NCBI RefSeq assembly: GCF_000626635.1
Contig: NZ_CP007451.1
Location: forward strand, 4,260,501 to 4,324,500
Length of the DNA: 64,000 bases
Origin: Draconibacterium orientale
GTDB lineage: Bacteria; Bacteroidota; Bacteroidia; Bacteroidales; Prolixibacteraceae
Reading direction: 5' to 3'
The number at the start of each line of letters is the position of its first letter. Within the stretch, counting starts at the first letter, position 1. Shown piece after piece: positions 51,609 to 61,299 of this stretch. The position numbers and the translations under genes are program-made. The notes under the pieces were generated by a model. It saw only the letters and a program-made list of their open reading frames with translations. It ran no database searches and had not been told where the DNA came from.

Positions 51609-53735
51609 TTATAATTGAAATGATAGTAGAAATACAATAAGTCGTTTTTGCCCCGGCACGATGGCTTGCGATTGGTAAACTCCATTGTTGTCGGGTGTTT
51701 GAGCGTAGTTGTAACCAAATACATTGTTAAATCCCAAAACGTTGTTTACGATAACATGCGCTACGGTTTGCGTGTTGAAAAGGTAAAACAGGTGTGTGAA
51801 TCCGAAACTTACATCGTTGTAGGTTTTGGTTTTTCGGACCATAAATTCGGGCGTGTTCGGGTTATCGTACGGACGTCCGCTGGCAAAAGTGTATGAGCCC
51901 GAAATAAATGAGTTGATCTTTGTAAAATACTGCTTGTAAACCACCGAAAGGTTGTGTTTCGAAACGTAGTGAGGCGTTACTTTTATTGGGTAATCGCGGT
52001 AATTCCGTTTTGAATCGATCCACGAATATGAAATCCAGTAATCGGCTTTTCCAAACTGTTTTTGGTCGCGCCAGAAAACGTCAATTCCCCGGGAATAACC
52101 GCTACCGGAATTGTTGTAATTTCCGGGTTCTGCTGAAAATTCTTCATCAAATTTTACCAGATTGGTATAGTTTTTATTGTAGGCTTCAATGCGCAACGTG
52201 CGACTGTCTTTTTTATACTGCCAGGTTAAAATGGAATGCGTTGATGTTTCAGGAGCCAGCTCGTCGGTGAATTTCAGGTAGTCGTCGCCAGGATTCTGAA
52301 AAAACTTTCCATACGCGGCAGAAAGCTGGCTGCTCTTGCCGGTTTTTACTGCTCCCGAAAATCGGGGAACGGCATTCAATTCATTGATGAGTGAGTTATA
52401 TTCTGTTCTGACTCCGGCTTTTAAAGCGAGCTTTTTTGTTACTTTCCATTCTGATTCGGCAAAGCCTGCAAACAGGTTGTTGTTGAATGAAAGCTTGAAA
52501 TTTCCATCCATTTCAATGTCCTGATCATACTTGTAAATCAAAGCTTCAGCACCGAAAGTTGTTGTAACATCTTTAATGGAATAATTGGATAAGGTAAGTT
52601 TAAACTGGCTGCTGTTTCGCGAAGTAGCAATTTCATCCGAATCTATATCCATATTCTCCTGATCGATGTTAAAAGCTACACCGGTTTGTATCATCCATCC
52701 TTCATTCAGCATTTCGTTATAGGTGGTGTTCGAATACAAATTTTTATTGCCCAACGAAACTTCCTGAAAGGCAGCTTGCTCAAAATTGTCGTATAGCAAA
52801 CTGCTGGTGTCGTAATTAAAAGTGGCAAACGATTTAAGCATTCCTGTTTCGCTGGTTTTGTGCCGGAACAGCATGGTCGAGCCAACAATAGCCGGTTCTT
52901 GCAACCACTCAACATTTTGTTTAAATAGCTTGTTACTGAGCGTCGTATTTAGATACTCGCCACTAATGGACAGCGAAGTATTTTTCCATCTTTTTGCATG
53001 CGAACCCTGTAGTCCAACCGAAAGAACAGAGATACTTGATTTGGTTTCCGGTTCCAACGCAACGGTATTTAACGCTACAATCGACGAAAGTGCCTGCCCG
53101 TATTCGGCCGAATAACCTCCGGTGCTAAATACCGATCCGTTAAAAAGGATAGGGGAGAACCGCCCGCGTGTTGGCAGGTCGGGCATTTTCGAATAGTATG
53201 GCGTGTTTACCAGCATGCCGTCCATAAAAGTTTTGGTTTCGTAACTTTCGCCACCACGTACAAAAAGCCGTCCTTCTTCGCCCACTGTAAGCGAACCGGG
53301 TAATTTGCCAAAAGCTCCAAAAATATCACCGTTTGCTCCTGCCGTTAGTGTCACATCAAGCGGTTTTAAAACCACTGATTTCTTTTTGTCGCTGGCTTCA
53401 AAAGTTCCGGCGTTGATTATTACTTCGTCTAGTTCGCTAATTTCCTCAATCAACACAATTTTTAAACCTGAAACATCTTCTGTGAGATTCAATGCTTTTC
53501 CATATGTTTCAAACCCTACGCAACTGGCAATTAATGTTTGTTCGCCGCTTGCATCTGTTTTAAAAGTGAATACTCCAAGACTATCGGTTGTTGTGCCATC
53601 GTAAGTTCCCTGTATAAAAATATTCACCCCGGCAATCGGGCTTCCTGATTCTGATAGAACAACTCCTGAAATTTTTACCTGGGCGTGTGCAAACAGCATC
53701 AGAAATTGAAGGAGCAGTATTAAACGTGTCTTCAT
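51609..53735 (-). CDS. TonB-dependent receptor with carboxypeptidase-regulatory-like domain
   Basis: 708 aa. Signal peptide (about 1-18), beta-sandwich domain (about 20-100, VVLSESGSPIAGVNIFIQ), plug (about 115-220) with GANGDIFGAFGKLPGS and LFVRGGES, and a barrel with PRFSGAVKTGKSSQLSAAYG, ending in a hydrophobic strand (VFLLSFQL). No SusD partner; a TPR-like gene follows. Ligand unknown, possibly a metal or siderophore complex as for other short receptors of this type. Confidence 0.9.
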   Translation of the reverse strand: MKTRLILLLQFLMLFAHAQVKISGVVLSESGSPIAGVNIFIQGTYDGTTTDSLGVFTFKTDASGEQTLIASCVGFETYGKALNLTEDVSGLKIVLIEEISELDEVIINAGTFEASDKKKSVVLKPLDVTLTAGANGDIFGAFGKLPGSLTVGEEGRLFVRGGESYETKTFMDGMLVNTPYYSKMPDLPTRGRFSPILFNGSVFSTGGYSAEYGQALSSIVALNTVALEPETKSSISVLSVGLQGSHAKRWKNTSLSISGEYLNTTLSNKLFKQNVEWLQEPAIVGSTMLFRHKTSETGMLKSFATFNYDTSSLLYDNFEQAAFQEVSLGNKNLYSNTTYNEMLNEGWMIQTGVAFNIDQENMDIDSDEIATSRNSSQFKLTLSNYSIKDVTTTFGAEALIYKYDQDIEMDGNFKLSFNNNLFAGFAESEWKVTKKLALKAGVRTEYNSLINELNAVPRFSGAVKTGKSSQLSAAYGKFFQNPGDDYLKFTDELAPETSTHSILTWQYKKDSRTLRIEAYNKNYTNLVKFDEEFSAEPGNYNNSGSGYSRGIDVFWRDQKQFGKADYWISYSWIDSKRNYRDYPIKVTPHYVSKHNLSVVYKQYFTKINSFISGSYTFASGRPYDNPNTPEFMVRKTKTYNDVSFGFTHLFYLFNTQTVAHVIVNNVLGFNNVFGYNYAQTPDNNGVYQSQAIVPGQKRLIVFLLSFQL

Positions 53736-54287
53736 GGTTTTTCTGTTTTATTGTTTTCGTACTTCAAAGTTCTTTCAGAAAAGGAAGAAGGAGAAATAAA
53801 AAAATACAGTTGGTTGGCTTTTTAGTACAAACGGGAATAATACGAGTACCAGCCGGAAGATGGTTGTGGAGCGAACAGGCTTCTTGTTTTTGGGAATATT
53901 GATGCTTCGCTACTGCTCATTGGCTACATCGAAACGCGTGTTTACGCCGGCAAGGAATAGTCCGATTTTCTGTCAAAGTTCAAGAATCCTCATTTTCGGG
54001 AATTGAAATATGCTTTTAATACCGATTTAACAACTAAATGTCACTTACTTTCACTTCGTTCAGTCTCCTTTTTTGTTGTTATATTGGCATTAACTCCCGA
54101 AAAGATTTCGGGACAGACTATAGTAAACTTTCTTATTGCCATGCGGCAAAATAAATACAATTGGTATAAACTCTTTTAAAAACGAAACCCATAATATGTA
54201 ATTGCTGTAAAACTAAATCGAAAAGAATACGATTGTTCTTAAAGAAATTAGTGAAATTGTAAATTTTAAAGCATTAAACTACATTTT
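53736..54287. other. Intergenic region without a supportable gene
   Basis: Promoter region of two divergent genes. One hairpin, CCCGAAA (54096-54102) with TTTCGGG (54106-54112), is reminiscent of dispersed Bacteroidetes intergenic repeats. Short open frames here have no domain or ribosome-binding context. Confidence 0.45.
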
Positions 54288-54797
54288 ATGCCAGTAAAAA
54301 AACTTAAAGCATTTCTTGATGAAAACGATGTAAAGTACACTGTAATCAGGCATTCAAGTGCCTTTACTGCTCAGGAAATTGCAGCAAAAAGTCACATCTC
54401 GGGTAAAGAGGTAGCAAAAACCGTAATTGTAAATGTTGATGGAAAAATGGCAATGACTGTACTTCCTGCTTCGTACCAGGTTGATTTTGAACTGTTGAAA
54501 GACATTTTTGGATCGCAGCATGTTAATTTGGCGACCGAGGCTGAATTTCAACGCTTTTTCCCTGACTGCGAAATAGGAGCGATGCCACCATTTGGAAACC
54601 TTTATGATATGGAGGTTTTTGTAGCCGAAACTTTGGCTGAAGATGAAGAGATTGCATTTAATGCGGGAAATCACACCGAGATGATTAAAATGAGTTATGC
54701 TGATTTTGAGCGTATGGTTGAACCGCGGGTATTTAAGTTCTCGTGGAAAACTGTTTCGATGCCTGGCGACCCGAGCGAAAGATGGGCAATTGAATGA
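54288..54797 (+). CDS. YbaK/EbsC-type aminoacyl-tRNA deacylase
   Basis: 169 aa, one YbaK/prolyl-tRNA-editing domain. AFTAQEIAAKSHISGKEVAKTVIV contains the conserved Lys (about residue 40), and GAMPPFGNLYDMEVFVAETL includes the G-x-x-P-P-F-G loop of the family. Such proteins hydrolyse misacylated tRNA (Ala- or Cys-tRNA Pro). Single gene, converging on the decarboxylase operon with a shared terminator. Confidence 0.88.
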   Translation: MPVKKLKAFLDENDVKYTVIRHSSAFTAQEIAAKSHISGKEVAKTVIVNVDGKMAMTVLPASYQVDFELLKDIFGSQHVNLATEAEFQRFFPDCEIGAMPPFGNLYDMEVFVAETLAEDEEIAFNAGNHTEMIKMSYADFERMVEPRVFKFSWKTVSMPGDPSERWAIE

Positions 54798-54805
54798 ACA
54801 AAAAA

Positions 54806-54836
54806 AAAGGATTTCTGAAGTAGAAATCCTTTTTTT
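54806..54836. terminator. Bidirectional terminator between the YbaK gene and the oadB gene
   Basis: AAAGGATTTCT (54806-54816) and AGAAATCCTTT (54822-54832) form an 11-bp stem with A and T tracts on both sides. Confidence 0.88.
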
Positions 54837-54857
54837 ATATAACGTTTGTTGTTTGTC

Positions 54858-56501
54858 TTACATTAAGAAACTCAACAAAATACCGGCTGCTACTGCCGAG
54901 CCAATAACACCCGAAACGTTTGGTGCCATAGCGTGCATTAACAAGTGGTTAGTTGGGTCTTCTTTTAATCCCATGTGTTGTACAACCCTTGCACTATCAG
55001 GTACAGCTGATACACCAGATGCACCAATCATTGGGTTGATCTTGTTCTCTTTTTTCAGGAACAGGTTCATGATTTTGGCTCCGGCAACACCACCCGCAGT
55101 TGCAATAACGAACGAGCCGGCACCCAAGGCAAAAATCTTGATTGAAGCTGGAGTAAGGAATACGTCGGCCTGAGTTGATGCTCCCACAGTAATACCTAAC
55201 AAAATTGTAATGGTATCGATAAGCGGGTTGGCAGCAGTTGTCGCCAAACGTTTTGTTACACCCGATTCTTTCAGCAAGTTTCCGAAGAACAACATACCAA
55301 TAAGTGGTAATGCTGATGGTGCAATGTAAGCGGTTAGAATTAAACCAATAATCGGGAAAAGAACTTTTTCTGTTTTTGAAACCGCGCGTGGAGGTTTCAT
55401 ACGAATTAGACGTTCTTTTTTAGTAGTCATCAGTTTAATTACCGGCGGTTGAATAACAGGTACTAATGCCATGTAAGAATAAGCTGCAATTGCAATTGGC
55501 CCAATCAGGTTTTTCACCGTAGTTCCATCCGGCAGTACGTTTAGTCCATTTGCCAGTTTCGACGAAATGAAAATCGCAGTAGGACCATCGGCTCCACCAA
55601 TAATACCAATTGCACCGGCTTCAGGCGCTGCAAATCCCAGGTAAATAGCTCCGAGGAATGTTAGGAAGATACCAATTTGTGCAGCAGCTCCCAGTAACAT
55701 CAATTTCGGATTAGAGATTAACGACGAGAAGTCGGTCATCGCTCCAATTCCAAGGAAAATAATAGGTGGATACCACCCCTGAACAACTCCCTGGTAAAGG
55801 ATATTCATAACCGAACCGGGTTCGTAAACACCTAATTTCAGGTTAAAGTCTACTACCTGGAACATTGGAATATTACCAATTAGAATACCAAAACCAATTG
55901 GTATAAGTAACATCGGCTCAAAGTCGTATTTAATAGCCAGGAATAGGAAAACAAATCCTATCAGCATCATAATTACATTACCCCAGGCGATATTTGCAAA
56001 ACCGGAAAATTCGTAGAAATTGAATAATCCCGACATTGCTCCGCTGTAATGTTTGTATTCATGACCGTCGCCAACAAGTTTACCATTATCAGAAAGGTGT
56101 AACACTCGTTGCGGGAGTTTTACCATTTCTGTTTCGGTATCGTAACCTGTTGATTTATTCGGATCGGTATTGGCACGCAAGTGCGTAACCGGAACTTCGT
56201 TAAAGTTCAGAATCGCTTTATCACCGGAAATTGTAAAACGCCCTGTGTAACGCGTTTTTGCAGAGTCTAAAATAAACGCTCCGTGCTCTTCAAAAGTGAA
56301 GGTTTTAAAACGCTTTACAGTGCGTGGCTTTTCGGTTTGCGTTCCATCCTCTTTGTAGGTTGGAATAGGAACATATCCATCAGAATAGTTAACCCATTTC
56401 CCTTCTGTCAATACTTCGCTGATTTTTTCTGATTGCTCAGCACCAAAAACCGTTGGTGTAATAAAAATCAGTAGTAATAATAGTTGAAATATTTTTCTCA
56501 T
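54858..56501 (-). CDS. oadB: Na+-translocating methylmalonyl-CoA decarboxylase beta subunit with an added extracytoplasmic domain
   Basis: 547 aa. From about residue 170 it is a standard OadB/MmdB protein with about eleven membrane segments; the re-entrant GGADGPTAIFISSKLANGL segment and the NPLIDTITILLGITVG region carry Asp and Asn residues known to matter for Na+ transport in the family. Unlike usual members of about 380-430 aa, it begins with a signal peptide (1-20) and about 140 residues of beta-strand-rich sequence that should lie in the periplasm. It couples decarboxylation of carboxybiotin to Na+ export. Last gene of the operon. Confidence 0.9.
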   Translation of the reverse strand: MRKIFQLLLLLIFITPTVFGAEQSEKISEVLTEGKWVNYSDGYVPIPTYKEDGTQTEKPRTVKRFKTFTFEEHGAFILDSAKTRYTGRFTISGDKAILNFNEVPVTHLRANTDPNKSTGYDTETEMVKLPQRVLHLSDNGKLVGDGHEYKHYSGAMSGLFNFYEFSGFANIAWGNVIMMLIGFVFLFLAIKYDFEPMLLIPIGFGILIGNIPMFQVVDFNLKLGVYEPGSVMNILYQGVVQGWYPPIIFLGIGAMTDFSSLISNPKLMLLGAAAQIGIFLTFLGAIYLGFAAPEAGAIGIIGGADGPTAIFISSKLANGLNVLPDGTTVKNLIGPIAIAAYSYMALVPVIQPPVIKLMTTKKERLIRMKPPRAVSKTEKVLFPIIGLILTAYIAPSALPLIGMLFFGNLLKESGVTKRLATTAANPLIDTITILLGITVGASTQADVFLTPASIKIFALGAGSFVIATAGGVAGAKIMNLFLKKENKINPMIGASGVSAVPDSARVVQHMGLKEDPTNHLLMHAMAPNVSGVIGSAVAAGILLSFLM

Positions 56502-56512
56502 TGTAACAAAGG

Positions 56513-56938
56513 TTAACCGATTTCAATCAAAACATCATCCTGTAACACACTATCGCCAACACCTACTTTAATTGCTGTAACCTCGCCGGCTTTTGTAGTT
56601 TGTACCTGGTTTTCCATTTTCATGGCTTCCATAACCATTAGGTTTTGGCCTTCGGTTACTACATCGCCAACCGATACATTAATTTTTAGAATTGTGCCCG
56701 GTAGTGGTGCTGTTACTTTGTGTTTTCCTGTTGATTCTGATTTTTTGATCTGACCTTCGCCAGGCATCTTTTCAACAGGTTTACGAATCAGTTTCGGAGT
56801 TTTTGATGTTTTTACTTCTCCGTGAATCTCAACTTCGTATATGGTTCCGTTTACATCCAGTTCAGCAACATTGTCTTCAATGTCTTTTAAATGAACGTCG
56901 TAATCGTTACCACTGATTGTGAATTTATATTTTTTCAT
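56513..56938 (-). CDS. Biotin carrier subunit of the methylmalonyl-CoA decarboxylase
   Basis: 141 aa. A short N-terminal beta region is followed by a linker rich in Lys and Pro and a biotinyl domain; Lys107 in EAMKMEN is the biotin site. It takes carboxyl from the carboxyltransferase to the membrane beta subunit. Paralogous to the carrier at 13309-13818 but shorter. Lies 11 bases before oadB and 35 after the oadG-like gene. Confidence 0.93.
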   Translation of the reverse strand: MKKYKFTISGNDYDVHLKDIEDNVAELDVNGTIYEVEIHGEVKTSKTPKLIRKPVEKMPGEGQIKKSESTGKHKVTAPLPGTILKINVSVGDVVTEGQNLMVMEAMKMENQVQTTKAGEVTAIKVGVGDSVLQDDVLIEIG

Positions 56939-56973
56939 TGTATTCTTTTTTTACTCTTTCTATTCAGAATTAT

Positions 56974-57345
56974 TTATCGCGGCCAGTTGTTTTGTACACT
57001 ATAAATTTTTGAACTCCAAGGAGAGTACGATTTTTTCGTCTTTTTAATGGTAACGATGTTACTCTCTTCGTCGTGCAGTTCGTTAAAATACATGTGTAGG
57101 GCTAAACTGATTGCTGCAGTAACGTTACCTTCCATATATTCTTCGTCTTCTTTAACTTCAGCCTGCCCTTTGGTTTTATTTCTTTTCAGCTTCTCCTTGT
57201 TGAATTTCATGTTAATCAACTTTGGAGTATTGCTGAATACAATAACCAAACAGGTAAGTGCTGAGAAAACGATGCAGAATCCAACGATTGCAACCGTGTA
57301 CCCAAACTGAACAGAACTGGCTAATAGAATTGATAATGGTTCCAT
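56974..57345 (-). CDS. oadG: OadG-like small membrane subunit of the decarboxylase
   Basis: 123 aa. One N-terminal membrane segment (about 15-37, FGYTVAIVGFCIVFSALTCLV) followed by a charged cytoplasmic tail with many lysines, the standard layout of the gamma/delta subunit that holds the complex together. Sequence similarity in this family is always low, so the assignment rests on layout and on position between the carboxyltransferase and biotin carrier genes. Confidence 0.85.
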   Translation of the reverse strand: MEPLSILLASSVQFGYTVAIVGFCIVFSALTCLVIVFSNTPKLINMKFNKEKLKRNKTKGQAEVKEDEEYMEGNVTAAISLALHMYFNELHDEESNIVTIKKTKKSYSPWSSKIYSVQNNWPR

Positions 57346-57360
57346 AATTTGTTCTGTTTT

Positions 57361-58920
57361 TTAAAGTGGAATATTTGAATGTTTCTTAGGTGGATTAACC
57401 AGTTTCTTGGTAGCAAGGCTTTGTAATCCGCGAATAATTCTGAACCTTGTATTACGAGGCTCGATAACATCGTCGATATAACCAAAAGATGCAGCCTGAT
57501 AAGGATTTGCAAATTTTTCTTTGTATTCCTCTTCGTGGTCGGCAATAAATTTAGCACGCTCTTCAGCATCCTCAATATCGCGTAATTTTCTTCCGTGAAG
57601 TACTTCAACAGCACCTGCAGCACCCATAACTGCAATTTCGGCAGTTGGCCAGGCGTAGTTAAGGTCGCCACGTAATTGTTTACTCGACATTACATCGTGC
57701 GCACCACCATACGATTTACGCAGTGTTATTGTGATTTTTGGAACAGTAGCCTCGCCGTATGCAAACATCAGTTTTGCACCGTGAGTAATAATGCCACCGT
57801 ACTCCTGACGACTTCCCGGCAAGAATCCCGGAACATCAACAAGTGTGATAATTGGAATATTGAACGAGTCGCAGAAACGTACAAAACGAGCTGCTTTTAC
57901 TGATGCATTAATATCGAGCACACCGGCTAAGTAATTTGGCTGGTTGGCAACAATACCAACTGGCTGTCCGTCGAATTTAGCAAAACCAACAACGATGTTT
58001 TTCGCATAGTTACGGTGAATCTCCAGGAACTCGCCATAGTCAGCAATGGTATGAATAACATCTTTAACTTCGTAAGGTTGGTTCGGATTGTCAGGAATAA
58101 TTTCATTCAAGGCATCATCCAAACGATCAATTGGGTCGGTACTGTCAGTAACAATCGGATCTTCCAGGTTGTTTTGTGGCAGGTAGCTAATCAGTTTACG
58201 CAAGATCGAAATACCTTCCTGTTCGTTTTCAACAAGGAATTGAGCAACACCTGATTTAGATGCGTGAACTTTACCACCACCAAGATCTTCAACTGAAATG
58301 TCTTCGCCGGTAACTGTTTTAACAACTTTTGGTCCGGTTACAAACATATACGAGTTTTCCTCGGTCATCATAATAAAGTCGGTTAGGGCAGGAGAGTAAA
58401 CAGCACCACCGGCACATGGTCCGAAAATAGCTGAGATTTGAGGAATAACTCCCGATGCCAAAATGTTACGCTCGAAAATTTCGGCATAACCGGCCAGCGA
58501 GTTCACACCTTCCTGAATACGAGCACCGCCCGAGTCGTTGATACCAATTACGGGAGCTCCTGCTTTCATGGCCATATCCATAACCTTGCAAATTTTCTGT
58601 GCAAAGGTTTCTGATAACGATCCGCCGAAAACGGTAAAGTCTTGCGAGAAAACGTAAACTACACGTCCGTCGATTGTTCCGTGACCGGTAACAACACCGT
58701 CGCCCAAAAATTTGGTTTTTTCTAAACCGAAGTTGGTACAGCGGTGTGTAACAAACATGTCAAATTCTTCGAAACTTCCTTCATCTAACAGAAGTTCTAT
58801 TCTTTCGCGAGCAGTAAATTTGCCTTTTTTGTGTTGTGCTTCAATTCTTTTTAATCCGCCACCCAATTTAGCTTCTGCTCTAAGGTCGATTAACTTTTTA
58901 ATTTTATCCTGGTTGCTCAT
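57361..58920 (-). CDS. mmdA: Methylmalonyl-CoA decarboxylase carboxyltransferase (alpha) subunit
   Basis: 519 aa with the two crotonase-like halves. Motifs [15 protein letters not shown] and [16 protein letters not shown] match the paralogue at 11763, with which it shares the C-terminal [15 protein letters not shown] ending. Here the partners are a membrane beta subunit and OadG-like protein, so the reaction runs as decarboxylation of methylmalonyl-CoA to propionyl-CoA with transfer of CO2 to biotin. Second gene after mce, 22 bases downstream. Confidence 0.93.
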   Translation of the reverse strand: MSNQDKIKKLIDLRAEAKLGGGLKRIEAQHKKGKFTARERIELLLDEGSFEEFDMFVTHRCTNFGLEKTKFLGDGVVTGHGTIDGRVVYVFSQDFTVFGGSLSETFAQKICKVMDMAMKAGAPVIGINDSGGARIQEGVNSLAGYAEIFERNILASGVIPQISAIFGPCAGGAVYSPALTDFIMMTEENSYMFVTGPKVVKTVTGEDISVEDLGGGKVHASKSGVAQFLVENEQEGISILRKLISYLPQNNLEDPIVTDSTDPIDRLDDALNEIIPDNPNQPYEVKDVIHTIADYGEFLEIHRNYAKNIVVGFAKFDGQPVGIVANQPNYLAGVLDINASVKAARFVRFCDSFNIPIITLVDVPGFLPGSRQEYGGIITHGAKLMFAYGEATVPKITITLRKSYGGAHDVMSSKQLRGDLNYAWPTAEIAVMGAAGAVEVLHGRKLRDIEDAEERAKFIADHEEEYKEKFANPYQAASFGYIDDVIEPRNTRFRIIRGLQSLATKKLVNPPKKHSNIPL

Positions 58921-58942
58921 AAAGTCGGTTATTATAGTTTCC

Positions 58943-59347
58943 TTATTCTTTTCCGCATAGTTCAGTTAGTACTCCCATGGTAGCTTTTGGGTGAAGGAAA
59001 CCAATGTTAAGTCCTTCAGCTCCTTTTCTTGCTGTTTTGTCGATCAACTGAACGCCTTTTTCTCCCAGCTCGTTCAACGAATCGTTAACATTGTCAACAG
59101 CAAAAGCAAGGTGATGTACTCCCTGTCCTTTTTTCTCCAGGAATTTACCAATTGGTCCGTCAGGACTGGTTGATTCCAATAACTCGATTTTAGTGTCGCC
59201 AACCTGGAAGAAGGCGGTTTTTACTTTTTGGTCTGCCACTTCTTCAACGGCATAGCATTTTAGACCCAGCATCTCTTCGTAGTACGGAATAGCTTCTTCT
59301 AAACTATTTACTGCGATCCCAATGTGTTCTATATGTGAAATGTTCAT
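58943..59347 (-). CDS. mce: Methylmalonyl-CoA epimerase
   Basis: 134 aa, two glyoxalase-fold (VOC) half-domains. Metal-ligand positions are His6 in [11 protein letters not shown], Glu/Gln in the second strand, His in [11 protein letters not shown] (about 86-88) and Glu in [10 protein letters not shown] at the end. It interconverts the (R) and (S) forms of methylmalonyl-CoA, linking methylmalonyl-CoA mutase to the decarboxylase or carboxylase. First gene of the pump operon, which confirms the substrate of the other subunits. Confidence 0.93.
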   Translation of the reverse strand: MNISHIEHIGIAVNSLEEAIPYYEEMLGLKCYAVEEVADQKVKTAFFQVGDTKIELLESTSPDGPIGKFLEKKGQGVHHLAFAVDNVNDSLNELGEKGVQLIDKTARKGAEGLNIGFLHPKATMGVLTELCGKE

Positions 59348-59481
59348 GGTGTAAATAATTGTATTCTAAAAAATAAACAGATTTTGAGGCGGTTAGTACA
59401 GTTGTTTAGGTATTAATCGTTTCGTTACCTGCTTATTTAGAATGGTTATAAAATATTAATAGTCAAATTTTTAAATGCCTG

Positions 59482-59489
59482 CAAAGTTA
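59482..59489 (-). promoter_or_regulatory. -7 box of the decarboxylase operon
   Basis: Minus-strand TAACTTTG matches TAnnTTTG and lies 135 bases before the mce start, giving a fairly long leader. Confidence 0.45.
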
Positions 59490-59603
59490 TTCTTCTAAAA
59501 ATTCTCTATTCGCGAAAACCAAAAAACCTGAGTCTTTTGACTTACGATTTTAGAATTAGTTAATATTGGCTTGTTATTGTAATTTTTGTGAATGATTTTA
59601 GTC

Positions 59604-59630
59604 ATAAAAAAAGCAGACTACCGTCTGCTT
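59604..59630 (-). terminator. Terminator of the acyl-CoA transferase gene
   Basis: AAGCAGAC (59611-59618) and GTCTGCTT (59623-59630) form an 8-bp stem; on the minus strand a T tract follows (complement of 59604-59610). Confidence 0.85.
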
Positions 59631-59647
59631 CTTTAACCATATGTCTT

Positions 59648-60955
59648 TTATTCGCCCCTTACATAATGGTAATGCGGACCGAATCGTTCAAACGATGCTT
59701 TGTCTAACGATTCCTGATGGTCGGGGTGAGCGATAGAAATCAGAAGTTTTGCTCTTTCCTGAAGCGTTTTACCATAAAGGTTAACTTTTCCGTATTCGGT
59801 TACCACCCAGTGCATGTTGGCACGAGTAGTTACAACGCCCGAACCTGAAATTAAAGTTGGGCTAATTTTAGAAATACCTTTATTAGTAACTGATGGAAGG
59901 GCAATAATTGGTTTACCTTTTTTAGAGTGACCGGCACCACGGATAAAGTCGATTTGTCCACCAACACCCGAGTAGTGAGTAATACCAATCGAATCGGCGC
60001 AAACCTGACCTGTTAAGTCGATAGCCAGTGCAGAGTTGATTGCTGTTACTTTGTCATTCTTACGGATGTTTGCTACGTGGTTGGTGTGTGCAACGTCCAT
60101 CATGGCAACACGTGGGTTGTCGTCAACAAAATCGTAAAGTGCTTTCGATCCCATAAGGAACGATGCTACCATTTTTCCCGGATCAGTTTTTTTCTTTTTA
60201 CCGGTAATAACTCCTTTTTCAACCAAAGGAAGAATACCATCGGCAAACATCTCGGTGTGTACACCAAGGTCTTTGTGGTTTCCTAATTGCGCCAAAACAG
60301 CGTTTGGTATACCACCAATACCCATTTGTAAACAAGCACCATCTTCAACTAATTCGGCGACATTGGTACCAATTTTAATATCCATGTCGGTAAGTGGAGC
60401 CGGATCGTGAACATATAAAGGAATGTCGTCTTCAACGAAAATATCGATTTCATCGATATGCATCATGGCATCGCCCCATGCTCGTGGTACATTTGGGTTT
60501 ACAGCTGCAATTACCGTGTCGGCATTTTCAATAGCGGCGCGGGTGGCATCAACTGAAGTACCTAACGAAACATAACCATGTTTGTCGGGAACCGACACCA
60601 TAATCATGGCAACGTTTACTTTTAAATAACCTCTGCGCATTAAACGTTGGGTTTCGCTCAGGAAAATTGGAATGTAATCGGCGTACCCAGCCTGAGTTTG
60701 TTTTCTCAGGTTTCCACCAACAAAGAATTGTTCAGAATGAAAGATTCCTTCGAATTCAGGATCGGCATAATCTACCTGGCCTTCGACATGGATATGCTGA
60801 ATGGTAACATTGTGGAACTCTTTGTTGCGACCTCTCTCAACCATCGGTTTAATTAAGGTGTGAGGAGTGACGGCAACACTACTTAAATGGACTCTGTCTC
60901 CGGTTTTGATAACCTTAACAGCTTCTTCCGGTGATACGTACTTGATATTTTTCAT
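59648..60955 (-). CDS. Acyl-CoA:carboxylate CoA-transferase / acetyl-CoA hydrolase family
   Basis: 435 aa. Two CoA-transferase domains. GIGGIPNAV (212-220) binds CoA, and Glu235 in HTEMFADG is the probable catalytic glutamate that forms the glutamyl-CoA thioester. SGVGGQIDFIRGA in the second half is family-typical. Members move CoA among acetate, propionate, succinate or 4-hydroxybutyrate. Next to the methylmalonyl-CoA operon, propionyl-CoA:succinate (or acetate) transfer is the sensible role, releasing propionate. It has its own promoter and terminator. Confidence 0.88.
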   Translation of the reverse strand: MKNIKYVSPEEAVKVIKTGDRVHLSSVAVTPHTLIKPMVERGRNKEFHNVTIQHIHVEGQVDYADPEFEGIFHSEQFFVGGNLRKQTQAGYADYIPIFLSETQRLMRRGYLKVNVAMIMVSVPDKHGYVSLGTSVDATRAAIENADTVIAAVNPNVPRAWGDAMMHIDEIDIFVEDDIPLYVHDPAPLTDMDIKIGTNVAELVEDGACLQMGIGGIPNAVLAQLGNHKDLGVHTEMFADGILPLVEKGVITGKKKKTDPGKMVASFLMGSKALYDFVDDNPRVAMMDVAHTNHVANIRKNDKVTAINSALAIDLTGQVCADSIGITHYSGVGGQIDFIRGAGHSKKGKPIIALPSVTNKGISKISPTLISGSGVVTTRANMHWVVTEYGKVNLYGKTLQERAKLLISIAHPDHQESLDKASFERFGPHYHYVRGE

Positions 60956-61299
60956 GTTTTATCGGATTATAAAATACGGCTAATAATTTCAGGTGCGCAA
61001 AGATAGAAATTTAATCACCCCCACTATAATTCGAATATTATTTAGAAAGGTTCGATTGGGTTTGTAAACTTTGTGTTAAAGAAGACTCTTTGGTGTGAAT
61101 TGTTTTGTGGAATGGGAGGATTACTGCTGTTTTGCTAACAGAAGGTTGATATAATAAGAGGAATATGTCTCATTTTGATTAAAAAATTAAAAATAAACTT
61201 ACAAATTATCATTGTTTTTTTGAAAAGTTATTGATATCTTGAATACATTTCTTTGAAATAATTAACTTTTGTTTATTAATCAAACTGTTCACCTCTGAT
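60956..61299. other. Intergenic region between divergent genes
   Basis: No gene seen. The CoA-transferase promoter box lies at 60998-61005; the rest is AT-rich and should hold the promoter of the LuxR-type regulator. Confidence 0.4.
60998..61005 (-). promoter_or_regulatory. -7 box of the CoA-transferase gene
   Basis: Minus-strand TATCTTTG matches TAnnTTTG, 43 bases before the ATG at 60955. Confidence 0.5.

Noticed and set aside
50987..51724. TPR gene starting at ATG 51724 and ending at 50987
   Set aside because: The first 44 residues overlap the receptor gene and precede an obvious signal peptide at 51592; the end is out of frame with the family.
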